A stretch of 64,000 nt of DNA from Sabellastarte sp. h YS-2021 (Eukaryota; Annelida; Polychaeta; Sabellida; Sabellidae). Shown in pieces: positions 22,291-34,834 of the stretch (positions are counted from its first letter, which is position 1; each line of letters starts with the position of its first letter). The notes beneath the pieces are model-generated. The model was not told the DNA's origin. It worked only from the letters and a program-made list of their open reading frames with translations, and made no database searches. The stretch lies in assembly GCA_964017235.1 (NCBI GenBank), contig OZ024930.1, positions 152,458,221-152,522,220 of the forward strand, written 5' to 3'. Both the position numbers and the translations under genes were made by a program.

Positions 22291-22720
22291 AATCAATTTG
22301 AAGCACCAGTTATATTTGTAAACCATGGAACCAATCATAAATAAAGGTAGAAATATTAAATAAAGCCCAATAAAGGTTTGAAGACTTTTCTTGAAACAGG
22401 TTAAACATGCAGGTAGCTGCAGATTTCAAGATACACTCTTTACAGTGACACATAAAGATCAAATACTCTATGCTGTGATGTTAAGATACAGCTAGTTTAC
22501 ACTGAGTTATAGTCCATTCACTTGGATGTTCAAACAAGTTTTACAGCTTAAGAGATATCACAATCAATAACATAAATATATCTTGAGGAAACCAGTGAAA
22601 CCAAAAGTCTGCGTATTTTTGGTTACTGCTAAACCCTCTGAGAATTGAAAAAAAAAACAATATATTTGCTGATTAATAAAGTCCGGTAATGTTTAGGATA
22701 TTATTCTAAAAAGCCTTCAA

Positions 22721-22948
22721 AGGGGCCACGGTGGCAGAGTGGTAACACTCTCGCCTCCCACCTCTGCGGCCGGGGTTCAATCCCCGTCATGGCCGTAAGT
22801 GGGAAAGCTGGTAGTTGCTTGCCGTTGGTCGGCAGTTTACAGTACAGAACCCTAGCGAACTATATGTACTGGTTTCCTCTGCCCTTCAAACTACCCGTTG
22901 TGATATGACCTGTACAGTGTTGAAAGCGACGTAAAACCCCAAATAAAC
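22721..22948 (+). mobile_element. Complete tRNA-Gly-like SINE with 13-bp target duplication
   Basis: Flanked by AAAAAGCCTTCAA at 22708-22720 and 22949-22961. The head has box A (TGGCAGAGTGGTAACAC), an anticodon-arm segment CTCGCCTCCCACC that recalls tRNA-Gly, and box B (GGGGTTCAATCCCC). The body continues GTGGGAAAGCTGGTAG, CAGTTTACAGTACAGAACC and CTGGTTTCCTCTGCCC and ends GTAAAACCCCAAATAAAC. It would be transcribed by RNA polymerase III and mobilised by a LINE in trans. The intact box A and B and perfect duplication make it one of the youngest insertions here. Confidence 0.9.
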
Positions 22949-22961
22949 AAAAAGCCTTCAA

Positions 22962-24999
22962 TGTCTGTAGTGGCTGGACAACTCACTAGTGAAGGGGGCG
23001 GGGCAGTAATGTATATATCGTCCTCTGGTGAATGACAACCCCTGTAAAATTATTTGTTCCAGATGTGACTGCGACGATATATTGTAAAATTCAATGTGCA
23101 GGCAAAAATACATAGAGTAACTCTCTAACGGATGAGTGGTGCAAGGCTATTGAACTAATGACATTCATCAAAATATATAGACATTCTGTTATAATGTGTG
23201 TGTGAAGTGTTAAATAAATTACTCAATCACTAAATAGCTGTAAAATAACACATTCAATCTTCAACATGCTTCAAGCAGATAGAAGAGGATTGTTTCAGAA
23301 TATTGGCCTTTTCATGGCCATTCTGCACCTGTTCTCCACTCATGCTCAGTGGTATATTTTTGTTGTTCAAACCTTGGCCCTACTTTAGCAGTTCAAAGGC
23401 AGGCCTTCGGAATTGAATCTAGGAACTAGTACGCTGAACATATTAAATTGTTGATAGCATGTGTTGTAACTTAAGTCGATATATGACCCTTACTGCAACA
23501 TACATTTGTCTTTTGCTAATTGTTAAACTGGGTTAAGACTGATAACTATTCCATTAGAAATGAATTTGGACTAAACAAATTAGCAATTGAGAAATTACAT
23601 TCATTAAGTTGTATACGTAAAAGTGTTTTTTAAATTAATTTTCAGTTATTGTCATGAAGTATCTTTTTATCATATAATTTTCTTTAAAACTGTGTCAGGG
23701 CAAACACAAAGAAGCTTCATGTGAACACAATGTCCTGTCAAATAATGATGGCAGCCAGCTCTGTCCCGAGGCCTGCAACAGTTAATTCAGCAGATAAATA
23801 TACCGTAGCCATACAGTGAACAATACAAGTTTGTACAACTATGTCAATTGCTCAAAGCATTATTTGCTTCTAATGAGTTGATAACGTCAGCGCCATTGTA
23901 TTGTTATTTGTAAGGAAATAATTGCAGAAAGGAAGAATGTCTTTTTAAAATGTGTGTATTCGTCAAATACAGTTTGGTTTTTCAAAGGTCAGTTGTTAAA
24001 CAGTTCGGCATAAAGGAAACATATGGGAACAAAGCTATTTTTGTCGAACCTTTTCAATCTATATCTGAAATATAAAAGGGCAAAAAAGTAAAAGAAAACA
24101 CGTTGCATATCAAGACAATCACAAAAGTTAATCAAATTATCCGTGCTATTTTTATAACAGTATAAGCGTAAATTGTTGGGCCTGTCACCAGTGTGACAAA
24201 TAACGTAAACATTGTGAAATCATAGTTTTTGTATCGGTGATTCTAATTGGACAAAACTTGCCTCAGATGGGAACCCAGACAGACGCTTCTTGGAAGTACG
24301 TTGGTTCAGTGAACAGAATCTAGACCATATAGTTTGTTTCACCTTCGTCTGATAATCCGGTTTTAATTACCTTTGGGTTAATAAGTTGGTTATATAATCA
24401 GTTGGCTAGTTTACAGATTGGACGGAATGAGTCGTGTCACACCATATCGGGGAAAAAATCACTGGCTTCCCGTTTGGCATTGTACCCGTTTAAAACATAA
24501 TCTTCTTATTTTAAGGCCACCAGTTTGTCCAAAATTCACTATTTGTCATCTTCCCCAGATCTAGCCCATTAGTGGCTTTTTATCAACTCTGCACTAAATA
24601 TGTTTCTAACTATATTGTATTCTATTATCCACTGCACGCCGTATTTAACCCGTATTGGGGGATATACGGAACGGGATATATTTTACGGCGACTCCGTACC
24701 ATGGATAATTAATGTTAATTACCTCCGGTTTTTCGCTAATATCTAGGAAACTATGTAACCTGCAAATATGTATAATATATCATTAGAAAGGTTTTTAAAT
24801 AGCGCTTCTGTTGGTGTTTGTTACATGGAAATCTATACAAAAATGATGGAGTAATCGCAAGTTAAAAATTACAGTTTATATATTCAGCTGAATGGCTGTG
24901 TATATGACGGTTTTTTTTGCTTGTTTCTGTAAATATGGATTTATTTTACCCATAAACCACAAAAATGGTGGATAATAGAAGTAAACATCCCTCAATAAA
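22962..24999. other. No recognisable features
   Basis: Mixed AT-rich sequence, no coding frame above about 60 codons and no repeat structure I can support. Confidence 0.5.
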
Positions 25000-25106
25000 C
25001 ATATATAGAAAATATATCACTCATGAAGATAAACAATATAATACTCGTGCTACGCACTCTGATAATATTGTTATCTTCATTCGTGATATATTTTTTCTGT
25101 ATATGT
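25000..25106. repeat. Snap-back inverted repeat, about 40-bp arms
   Basis: The left arm includes AAATATATCACTCATGAAG and AACAATATAAT; the right arm read in reverse gives AAATATATCACGAATGAAG and AACAATATTAT. The loop is short and holds GTGCTACGCAC, itself nearly palindromic. The transcript would fold into a long hairpin. Probably a small foldback element. Confidence 0.7.
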
Positions 25107-25163
25107 CATTTGGGAAGTTTTTCCTATTATACTGACTGTTTGAAAGAGATGCAACCACTAAAA

Positions 25164-25250
25164 CATGTCATTAATATCCCAAAGCACCCCCACACATGTC
25201 ATTAATATACCAAAGCACCCCCACATATGTCATTAATATACAAAAGACAC
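25164..25250. repeat. 33-bp tandem repeat, about 2.7 copies
   Basis: ATGTCATTAATATCCCAAAG, then CACCCCCACA, repeated with small changes directly after the snap-back element. Confidence 0.8.
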
Positions 25251-25404
25251 TAGCTTTATCCTTGCTGCTAAACATTTCAAGAGGAAGTGTGGGAGAGCAT
25301 GGTGGCTTGAAAACTCAGCCAGGAATCGAAGCAGATACAGTGCAGTTGTAAATCTTTTCAATTTCCTCCTTGAACAAGCCAGGAGTTGTCATTTTTCAAG
25401 AATC

Positions 25405-25583
25405 GTGGCTCAAAATGAAGGGAAACCAAAGTCATTGTGGAATAGTTTCCAAAGGATCCTGCATAAGTCTTTGGATGCAATATTAGCGAACCATACAAGT
25501 CTTGTTAACCTGGCAAATATGTTGGAGATTTTTGCAGTAAAAAAATTCTCAAAATTAGATCTATCTTCCAATCATCATCCATT
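25405..25583 (+). pseudogene. LINE fragment A (upstream of RT)
   Basis: Encodes part of a LINE polyprotein between endonuclease and reverse transcriptase. SLWNSFQRILHKSLDAIL and ANHTSLVNLANM are typical of the linker ahead of RT in CR1/L2-type LINEs. It is truncated at 25583, where the repeat at 25584-25959 begins. The same linker recurs at about 28420-28500. Confidence 0.65.
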
Positions 25584-25959
25584 ACCTCAAGTCCAAAGAA
25601 ATACACCAAAGAAATACACCCAATTGGGATAAAATATTATTTTATTCTAATCATAAACTACAATTTATGTACATTTGAAAAACTATTTTACATTAGTACT
25701 AATAAGGCCACCTTAAGGTCACCCAAGATTTTACATTATATAAGGTGACCCTAACCTAAGACTGCGATTAAACTAAGGTGGCCTTAAATTCAGTAAATTT
25801 TGTTATACACATATTTAATTAAATTGGTTAATTCGTTATGTTACATAAAGAGCATGAGTTTAAGTTTACTAGGACATTTTGACTATACATTTCAACTTAA
25901 AGGTTGCTAAAGGTTAAGGCAACCTTAACTTGTGAATTTGATTTACCTCATTTAAATAA
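25584..25959. repeat. Dispersed duplicate R, copy 1
   Basis: From about ATTACCTCAAGTCCAAAG to GATTTACCTCATTTAAAT. Repeated almost base for base at 26777-27137, apart from a short extra AAATACACC stretch and at least one substitution. It contains the complementary pair AAGGCCACCTTAAGG and AAGGTGGCCTT. Class unknown. Confidence 0.85.
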
Positions 25960-26776
25960 AGTGTGTTTTTATTTACAGCTGAACAAGATGGAACCCGTGT
26001 TAAGACAAGTAAATAACTAACATGAAATAAAACAACAGAGATGTAAAGGATAAAAGAATGTCCTTTTCACTTGGGGGGAGTGAAAGGTGTAAAGTGTAAA
26101 GGTGAACAAAAATATTTTTAAAATAACAAGGGCAATAATGTGGGTTCCCAATGATTTTTTGCCAACATCGGGAGATGCATTGATGCTTCTACTAGCGTTT
26201 ACTGTGCTGTTAGGTACTTTGCTGTCGACAAAACAGTGTTATCACTGTAGATTACTGTTATATTCTATACATATATAGATAAACTACAGCAAAAGTCACA
26301 TTCATGATTTATATTTTAGTCTTTGAGAGCCAATTACTGTCTTTATTTCTATTTCTAGAAAATTTAACACACTTCTTAAGCCAACACCAGTGGTCGCTCT
26401 CGTGGCTTTGACCCAGGGACCACTGCTGCTCCTGGAAAGTATCCTGGTAAACAGTTCATTTGTCCATACGTGGCCATAGGCGGTTGGTCTCTTGGTTGTT
26501 TTCATCTGAAACTACAGCTTACAGTTAGCCTTTGTTTATGGTTATCAGGGTGGGTTTAGAGGGTTTGTGAGTTAAACAGAGTAAAATGGCGACTGCCTTG
26601 TTCAAAAACTTATTTAATAATGAGGTTTTATAACTTTTGGCGGTTAAAGTTTCTGACCAAAGGTCAGAGGTCAACCAGTGGGATAATTAGGGCTACTAAC
26701 AAGAATATTCAATTAGCAAGAATGTGGGACTGAAGTAATGAATAGGGTAACGCCTAAGGTCGCCACCCCACTACAT
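25960..26776. other. Spacer between the two R copies
   Basis: No convincing coding frame. A short minus-strand frame at 26302-26505 has no recognisable domain. Confidence 0.45.
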
Positions 26777-27137
26777 TACCTCAAGTCCAAAGAAATACAT
26801 CCAATTGGGATAAAATATTATTTTATTCTAATCATAAACTACAATTTATGTACATTTGAAAAACTATTTTACATTAGTACTAATAAGGCCACCTTAAGGT
26901 CACCCAAGATTTTACATTATATAAGGTGACCCTAACCTAAGACTGCGATTAAACTAAGGTGGCCTTAAATTCAGTAAATTTTGTTATACACATACTTAAT
27001 TAAATTGGTTAATTCGTTATGTTACATAAAGAGCATGAGTTTAAGTTTACTAGGACATTTTGACTATACATTTCAACTTAAAGGTTGCTAAAGGTTAAGG
27101 CAACCTTAACTTGTGAATTTGATTTACCTCATTTAAA
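26777..27137. repeat. Dispersed duplicate R, copy 2
   Basis: Near-identical to 25584-25959. Here it precedes LINE copy B instead of following LINE fragment A, so a rearrangement joined R to different LINE breakpoints. Confidence 0.85.
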
Positions 27138-27236
27138 TTTCTGGAAGGTCAGTGCAACCCCATTGGAAGCCTGAGAGTCTTGAGTTATATATTTCCAGAC
27201 ACACTACGACGTCCAGGTGCCATGGCTCTGGATTTT

Positions 27237-28420
27237 TTGGAGATTTTTGCAGTAAAAAAATTCTCAAAATTAGATCTATCTTCCAATCATCTCCTATCCC
27301 AGTCATCAGATCCAGTCCTATTAAAAATACCCTGTCTTCATTTGCGCCTGTTTCTGAGGATGATATGCTAAAACTTCTTTTGTCCTCTAAAACTAAAACA
27401 CGTGACCTTGATCATATTCCAACCTTATTGGTTAAGGAATGTGGCGATGTATTCAAAACTACTATTACAAATATCATAAATTACTCACTCAAGCAGGGCA
27501 GCTTTCCGATTTCCTTTAAAACTGTTTATGTTACTCTTCTCTTCAAAAACCAAGTATGGACAAAAACATTTTGAAAAATTATAGACCTGTGTCAAACCTC
27601 AGTTTTATATTTAAAAAATGACAAAGTTGTGGATAAATAGTTAAATAACTTCAATAGCCAGGGGGAGATCTCCATTTTCCATCAGTTAGCATACAGGAGT
27701 TTTCACTCAACTGAGACAGCACTCCTCAAGATCCAAAATGATATATCTACATCTGTGGATTCAGGGAAGGCAGTTGCTCAGTTGTTGTTTTGTTGTTTTA
27801 TGTCGCATTCAACAGCCAGGGTCATATTGCAACGGGTAGTTTACAGGTGGAGGAAACCAGTGCATACTGCACTGTAAACCACTGGGCATCGGCAAGTAAC
27901 TACCAACTTTCCAACATGAAGCGCCCGGCCCGAGATTCGAGCCAGCGGCCTCAGAGGTTGGAGGCGAGAACTGGCAGTTGCTCAGATATTGTTAGATCTG
28001 TCCACAGCTTTTGACACAATTTCACACCATCTAACATGATTGTCTAAAAGACTGGTTTGGAGTTGATAGATTCTTACCATAACAATCGCAAGCAGAAAAT
28101 TAAATTAGATAACAAGTTTTCTGAGGCTTTTCAACTTCCTCCCTTTTTACTCTTTATACCACTCCTCTTAGTCAAGTCATTTCAAGTTTTAAGGTCACAC
28201 ACCATCTCTGTGCCGATGATACCCGAATATACTTGGCAATAGACTCTAGGAATTTTGACTCCAGTATGGCAGAGTTGACTGAGAGCCTTGTTTCTGTTCA
28301 GGAGTGGATGAACAGTGTGAAATTGAAACTTAATCCTGACAAGACTGAATTCATTATTATCTGCGATAAACACGCCAGAAAGTCACTTATACAAAACTTT
28401 CCTAAGGATCCTGCATAAGT
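27237..28420 (+). pseudogene. CR1/L2-like LINE reverse transcriptase, copy B, interrupted by a SINE
   Basis: RT motifs in order: LSSFAPVSEDDMLKLLLSS, DHIPTLLVKECGD, FPISFKTVYVTLLFK, a NYRPVSNLS box near 27590, LLDLSAAFDTI-like sequence near 28000 (decayed), and the catalytic region HHLCADDTRIYLAIDS near 28230 (YADD is CADD here). It ends SVKLKLNPDKTEFIII, typical of CR1/L2-like RT thumbs. Frameshifts and stops near 27570-27660 and 28020-28150, plus a SINE at 27782-27972, break the frame. It ends at about 28400, where sequence returns to the linker of copy C. Confidence 0.8.
27782..27972 (-). mobile_element. 5'-truncated SINE inside LINE copy B
   Basis: Reverse complement of the 22721 family: GGAAAGTTGGTAGTTACTTG, CAGTGGTTTACAGTGCAG, CTGGTTTCCTCC and a GACATAAAACAACAAAAC tail in that order on the minus strand. 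The head starts at CTCGCCTCCAACCTC, so box A is missing. Perfect 13-bp duplication GGCAGTTGCTCAG at 27769-27781 and 27973-27985. Confidence 0.9.
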
Positions 28421-29345
28421 CTTTGGATGCAATATTAGCAAACCATACAAGTCTTTTCGACCTGGCAAATTTGTTTGGAGATTTTTACAGTAAAAAAAAA
28501 ATTCTCAAAATTAGATCTATCTTCCAATCATCATCTCCTATCCCAGTCATCAGATCCAGTCCTATTAAAAATACCCTGTCTTCATTTGCGCCTGTTTCTG
28601 AGGATGATATGCTAAAACTTCTTTTGTCCTCTAAAACTAAAACACGTGACCTTGATCATATTCCAACCTCATTGGTTAAGGAATGTGGTGATGTATTCAA
28701 AACTACTATTACAAATATCATAAATTACTCACTAAAGCAGGGCAGCTTTCCGATTTCCTTTAAAACTGTTTATGTTACTCTTCTCTTCAAAAAACCAAGT
28801 ATGGACAAAAACATTTTGAAAAATTATAGACCTGTGTCAAACCTCAGTTTTATATTTAAAAAATGACAAAGTTGTGGATAAATAGCTAAATAACTTCAAT
28901 AGCCAGAAGGAGATCTCCATTGTCCATCATTTAGCATACAGGAGTTTTCACTCAACTGAGACAGCACTCCTAAAGATCCAAAATGATATATCTACATCTG
29001 TGGATTCAGGGAAGGTAGTTGCTCAGATATTGTTAGATCTGTCCACAGCTTTTGACACAACTCACACCATCTTACATGATTGTCTAAAAGACTGGTTTGG
29101 AGTTGATAAATTCTTACCATAACAATCGCAAGCAGAAAATTAAATTAGAGGACAAGTTTTCCGTGGCTTTCCAACTTCTTCCCTTTTTCACTCTTTATAC
29201 TACTCCTCTTAGTCAAGTCATTTCGAGTTTTAAGGTCACACACCATCTCTGTGCCGATGAAATGCAAATATACTTGGCAGTAGACTAGATTGAAGAATTT
29301 TAACTCCAGTATGGCAGAGTTGACTGCCAAACAATCATTTATCAC
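28395..29345 (+). pseudogene. CR1/L2-like LINE reverse transcriptase, copy C
   Basis: A second partial copy in tandem with B. It starts with the linker also seen in fragment A (ATNHTSLFDLAN-like, FGDFYSKK) and repeats the same RT blocks through FPISFKTVYVTLLFKKPS and NYRPVSNLSFIFKK, where it stops at 28864. The remainder to about 29290 is frameshifted. The catalytic box region reads HHLCADEMQIYLAVD, so the second Asp is lost. It lacks the SINE of copy B at the matching site near 29018. Confidence 0.8.
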
Positions 29346-30215
29346 CTGAAAAATTTTGATATTTACTGGAGAGTAAGACTATCCATTTCCACATTACAAG
29401 GCAAACTACATGGTCTCATAGACAGGATAAATGTCTATTTAAAGCCTCGATGTTTTTGCACATCTAAAAACATTAATATGTTAGTCACATAGTTTGACAG
29501 CCATAGGGCTTAAAAGTGGCAAAAGTCCATAAATTGGGCCTCTGTCTTCATTATAGCTACCTCAATGTGACCTTAAAATTAAAGATAAAGACCTCACATT
29601 TTTCACAGTAAAAGATTACATATAGAAGTTATATCTAATACAATTTAAGTCTTATGAGACTTATCATTACAGGGCAAAATGTGTGAAAAATTTCGAAAAA
29701 GGGTCACTTGGGTGGATGTTTAGGGTCCTCATGCACAGGTTAAATGTCCATTTAAAGCCTTGTGTTTTGACACCTGTACAACAAATTTATTAAAATATTC
29801 CCAGATGAGATTTCAGCTCTTATCAGTGGTATAATGTGACAACTATAGGTCTTAAAATTGGCAAAAGTCCATTAATCTGGTCTCTGTGGACATTTTAGAG
29901 ACTTCAAGGTATCCAGTTAAAACGAACATATGGAAAATTTCCCAGATGAGATTTCAGCTCTATCAGTCACATATTTTGACATGTTTAGGACTTAAAATTG
30001 GAAAAGTCTATAAATTGAGTCTCTGTAGGCAGTTAGAGACATTAAGGTGTCTTAAAATTAATGCTACTGACAAATTTTCTACAGACAGAGATTGCATATA
30101 GAAGTTACATTTAACACAGTTAAGAAATGTCAGACATATCAGTTTCCAAGTCAAAGGGCAAAATATGTGAAAAATGTTGAAAAAATGTCGAAGTAGGGTC
30201 ATCATAGGCCTCAAA
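29346..30215. repeat. Diverged imperfect tandem repeat
   Basis: Segments recur in order: TTAAAGCCT (about 29440, 29755), AAATTGGCAAAAGTCCATTA-like (29515, 29855, 29995), CAGATGAGATTTCAGCTC (29802, 29942), and GGGCAAAATGTGTGAAAAA (29672, 30157). Spacing is irregular because of internal deletions. No coding capacity is seen. It lies between LINE fragments and may be an untranslated part of that family, but this is unproven. Confidence 0.55.
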
Positions 30216-31139
30216 CACGATTATAACCTCAACATGAAGTCTTGACCTGACTAGCATATGTAAGGAGAATATAGTAATGTATTTCCACATAAAATTTGAT
30301 CCTCTTAATTTCTGATCTTAAGGTGGCCATAAGTTCTTTGTTATTGGAAATTTAAGGTCACCTTAAAATAGGATTCCTCTCCTGACCCTAATACATGTGT
30401 GTAGCAGGTTTTCAACGAATTCCGTGAATGCATTTTTGAGTTATTGTGCACACAAGTCAAAAGGTACAGCGGAAGCAGAGGCGCGATGGACGTGAAACAA
30501 GTATATCCACAACTTCATCTGGGGATATAAAAATCTGGACTTTCCCAGTTACTTATTATTATATACACTGTTTTTGAATAATAAGTTTGTGACACGTTGA
30601 TGTCAGACAAAACAAAATAATATACTAATTATCATTTCACATTTGACCTTTGGTCAAATGTCGACCATCTTATTGCTCCAAGATTTTCGAGCTAATTTAC
30701 AATGCATTGAATTGATACAATTTCTAGTTACTGTGTACCTTGGCTGAGGAATGCCCTCTTTGAGTGCTCTTGTTGCAACTTGTTGTCAAACGCTGGATAT
30801 ATGTTCAATCTTTATTTTCTTGCTTAGGAGTGGCATCCTGCTTGATTTTAGGTGTTTACACTTTTAGGGCCATTGTGTTTTATATTTCTCTATCTACTCT
30901 GGATATTCCTTTGTTGTAAGAGGTATCAAAATTTGGAAACAATTTGCCATGCACTATATAAAAACCCCTTCTACGGCTAGAGTGTGTCATTTTAAGTGCT
31001 GAAGTGTTCAAAAAAATCTTTGTTTTATTTCATGCTGGCATCTCTTTATTAACCATTTTCAAGTTGTGTTGAGCATATCCCCTCATTTTATGATTATCTT
31101 TCACCAACTTGTAACAGGCCAGTTAGTAACTTAACACGC
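30216..31139. other. No recognisable features
   Basis: AT-rich, no domain-bearing frame. The TTAAGGTGGCC and GGTCACCTTAAAA phrases near 30320-30365 recall the R repeat. Confidence 0.4.
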
Positions 31140-31740
31140 GAAACTCAACGATAGAAAAACAGAACTACTACTTCTGGGTTCCTCTTACTTCGTTAAGAAA
31201 AACCTACAAATCACTATTTCAGTTGGCAATATTTTCCTTGAAAGTGTGTCTGTTGTTTGCAATCTTTCTTTGATGAACAAATCTCAATAAAATATTTGTT
31301 TTACAAAAATGTGCTGCCATTCAAGGTCAACTAAGAAAGCTGGCTCTAGTCATGCCACACCTGGACTTTTGTTGGAGCCTCATTTTTGGAACAAAGAAAC
31401 CAATCATTGATCACCTACAGCATCTCCAAAATTCTGCTGTCAGGTTTATTCTGGACATCCCTTAGCATGACAGCACCAAACCACATTTAAAACAGCCTCA
31501 TTGGCTTCCTGTGCAAGAAGGAATTCATTTTAGAATTCTTATTTTTGTAAACTCACAGACAATCAAAAATATCTCTCAGAATTACTCCAGATCTAGAAAT
31601 AGTAGATCCAGCAAGGAACACAGACACTTTGGTGTCTCCATGGCTGCTGACTTTTCCTTGTCTCGCATATATGAAACTGGACTACCGGATTTTGGCTCAA
31701 TGTCAATTGTTTATTACATATTTATTCTTTTAAGGCGACC
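31140..31740 (+). pseudogene. LINE 3' fragment (RT thumb and C-terminal region)
   Basis: Starts with KTELLLLGSSYFVKKNLQ-like sequence, continues ISVGNIFLESVSVVCNLSL, then LRKLALVMPHLDF, HLQNSAVRFI and a HWLPVQEGIHFRIL stretch. This order (thumb, then QNSAARLV and LHWLPV boxes) is the C-terminal part of CR1/L2-type LINE ORF2. Several stops and frameshifts occur. It could be the 3' end of the same LINE family as copies B and C, but the junction is not visible. Confidence 0.7.
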
Positions 31741-34482
31741 ATTTTAAATTTTTCTCATAAGTAAAATGTACTCAGGGGTGACGAAGTGGCATAACATGGA
31801 ATATTGTTCAGTAACACCTATATATCAATAATCAGCAATAAAATATTGTATGTTCCCAAAAATACACCAAAGTTACAAAGACCTAATCGGCCACCAGACT
31901 ATTGGGCTATTCAGATGTTAACTTTTTAAAATGTCCGCCTTAATAATATAATATTTTTCATATCTTTTGTTTCTTACAATCCATAAGTTTTGGCCTCAAC
32001 ATTTTTTGTCAATGAATTGGATAAAACAATCATTCAGCATATCAAAGTAAATATTGTGTGTCATTCACCAAAGAATTTAAATCTAATACGGCTGCTTTTT
32101 ACTTCTTTTCGGGGAAAAAATCCACAATTCTCACTTAGAAGAAGAACTCGATATTAAGTTAGGTGTCTAAACCAAGACTTTCTTTATCAAAAAAGTATGC
32201 AAAGTAATTAATGATTTTTTTTAATCAAAGAGCCACGATAAATCAATATGCAAAACCAGAAGGTAACACTGTCAAACTATAGCTTTTCATTTCATTCTTC
32301 ACTTTATGGAAGATTATAATTTCAAAGGGTTCTCAGAATGGTGGTTACTTTAACCTGTAGCAGTTCTCAGTAAACAGAAAAGAAAGAACCAGAAAAAAAT
32401 GCTTTAAAATTTAGTAAAGTAGCAGATTACTAAAAGCAAAGGAAAAAAGTATAGGTATTTCCATTTAAAATGGACAGACATAATTTGGGATATTAGTAAG
32501 AAGACAAACTTGTGTCAAACTTGTTAGGTGCACCTAAATAGAGTTTTTTTACAGTGAGCAGTTGGCTTTGTGTATTGAGTGGGTAGGCGCATTCAGAAGT
32601 GAGACCAAACGACTCAGAAATCTTACGTGGAAGATAAAATTTATCCACGCCAAGTAATCTCCACTACTGGTGGGTGCATCTGGAATTTCAAGATGGTGGT
32701 GTAAACAAACTGGGGTGCAGCACCAGTAAATATCTGGTTATATAATCAAGTGAATGCATTTTTGTATCGTCAAAAATTAAATCCATAATTATTTTATTAT
32801 AATTATTACACAATAATTATTCTATAATCTGAAACAGAGTGTTCCCTTTAATCTGAGTAGATATTCCAAGCTGTTTGCCTTCTCATGTCGGAACATTCGA
32901 TCTGCGCATGTGCAAGATTTATCCTTGTCGCAGTCGACATACGAAGCTAAACTTATTCATTGTACACCACTAGGAAGTAAAGAACGAGTTTTGTGACATC
33001 TCATGTTGCTGGTTATGTAGGTGGTGTCTGTTTTCTAGTGCCATTTTATAACAAATTAGTGTGTTCTTGCTAAACTGTCATGACCACATGTGTTGGCTAA
33101 TGAAGTAACACTTAATTATTTTGTTGATAATTGAACATATAACTGTCTAAATTGAGTTATTATTTTTTTTCATTGTAATAGTTGAGTTAATGAACTGTTG
33201 CAGTTTCAAAGTGAAGCAATCATGTCTCATTCATGCAATGTGTCAACCCCTTAGTTATTGATTGGAATCCAGGATTGGAATCCTAAAGAGAAAAGTCCTA
33301 ATTATGAAAAGCCCTACACTTTTTGATACCCATGTAGAAAAGCACTACACCATTTTACCAGATCATGGGGAAAAGCACTGCTCATCGTATGTAGTTTTCT
33401 AATGAAAAAGAAGATAGCTTATAAGGGTTGAACATTACCTCAAGGAGTATTATAATGACTATTCAAATTGCCCCATACTGTTGTATTCAACCACAACAAT
33501 ACATTCAATGCCCATTTGTGCTTTTTGACATATAAGGTAGGAGTTTAACTAATTTATCATAATGAAATAAATTTTGAAAGTAAACTAAGTTCGTTACAGG
33601 AAGAAAATCATGATGAAATACTTTTTTGCTTTTGAAAATACATATCAGCTGAGCGAGCAAGATCAGCACTTTTGAATAGCACTTTTAGCTGGGATAACCA
33701 AATCACTGTGCATTACAGAGTACACCAATGACATGCTGTGCATGTCATAAAAACACACATATGGCTTCAGTCAATTGGAGTTTAGGGGAATATTTCCCTG
33801 GGAAGACAGCCCGTCAATCATTTCCTAGTCATGGTAATGGGGACTGCAAAGCTGAACTATCTCTGCAAAGTTTACAAGGCTCTCTCTCTCTTTAATAAGC
33901 TTATATCTCCTTTATGAATTTGCTTTATGAATACTGAATATCTGTGTGCATGTTTGATAAAGATATCGTGCAAATTTGAGCCTTAAGCAAGGCTAATGCC
34001 TGTTAAATTATTTCATTGATAATTAATAAATAGGTCAGTGTACTATCCTGGGTAGAAATGGTGACACTGTAAAACCTCTCATTTCATTTATGCTGTGTAG
34101 GTTTCACAAAAAAAAGTGGCAAACTAGAAAAGGGTTTTTGAAAACAAAAACAATGTTCAATTAAGCTTAAAAATCAAAAGTTTAGAAGTTTAAAGGAATG
34201 GCAAACATGAAGTAGTACGTTCGTAAAAAATTCCTCATACAGAAATAATCATTACAGAAGCACATTGGTAACGTTGTTGTTAAATATCAAACGTTGTGGT
34301 ACAGATATTGCAAAATGATGTGTTTTTGATGTAATTTTTTTCCCAGGGTATATATCATGAGGACAGCAACACCCCTCAGTGTCCTTTCTAAACAAGGGAA
34401 AATATGCATAGAAAGTTTTCACTTGGCATGATGTACTACGACATATAGACATACATCGTAGGGTATTACATCAGCTATTTCC
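31741..34482. other. No recognisable features
   Basis: AT-rich single-copy sequence. A moderately GC-rich stretch at about 32880-33000 could be promoter-like, but I cannot tie it to a gene. Confidence 0.45.
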
Positions 34483-34834
34483 TAATGCCCAGGTCACATT
34501 GTGGCGAGGCCACTACGAATTAACTGGCGAATAGGAAGATTTCCTGCGAATTAGAAATCATGGTAGTTGGCCACAGAAAGGGCGGGAAAGTGTGGTCACG
34601 TGGTTAAAATTGGAAAAATCCACAAATTACTTCAATCCGGCTACCATAGGCTACCATCATCTTCATGTTGTGGAAGATCTTGGTACAATGTTCTCATCAC
34701 CCAGTCAAGAACATCTTGTTTCTGTGAAGAACGTCGACGAACATCAAACGAACTTCGTAGAAGTATGTATGAATTAATGTGAAGTGTTGCGATTTCCGTG
34801 AGATGTTCTTGCACCGAGCCACGACTCATCTCCT

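Noticed and set aside
22721-22795. Functional tRNA-Gly gene
   Set aside because: Box A and B are present, but the segment continues into a SINE body and A-rich tail and has a target duplication; the cloverleaf is imperfect.
32880-33060. Possible promoter or non-coding first exon of the receptor
   Set aside because: Slightly higher GC and a GTAGGTGG donor-like site only; nothing ties it to the exon 11 kb downstream.
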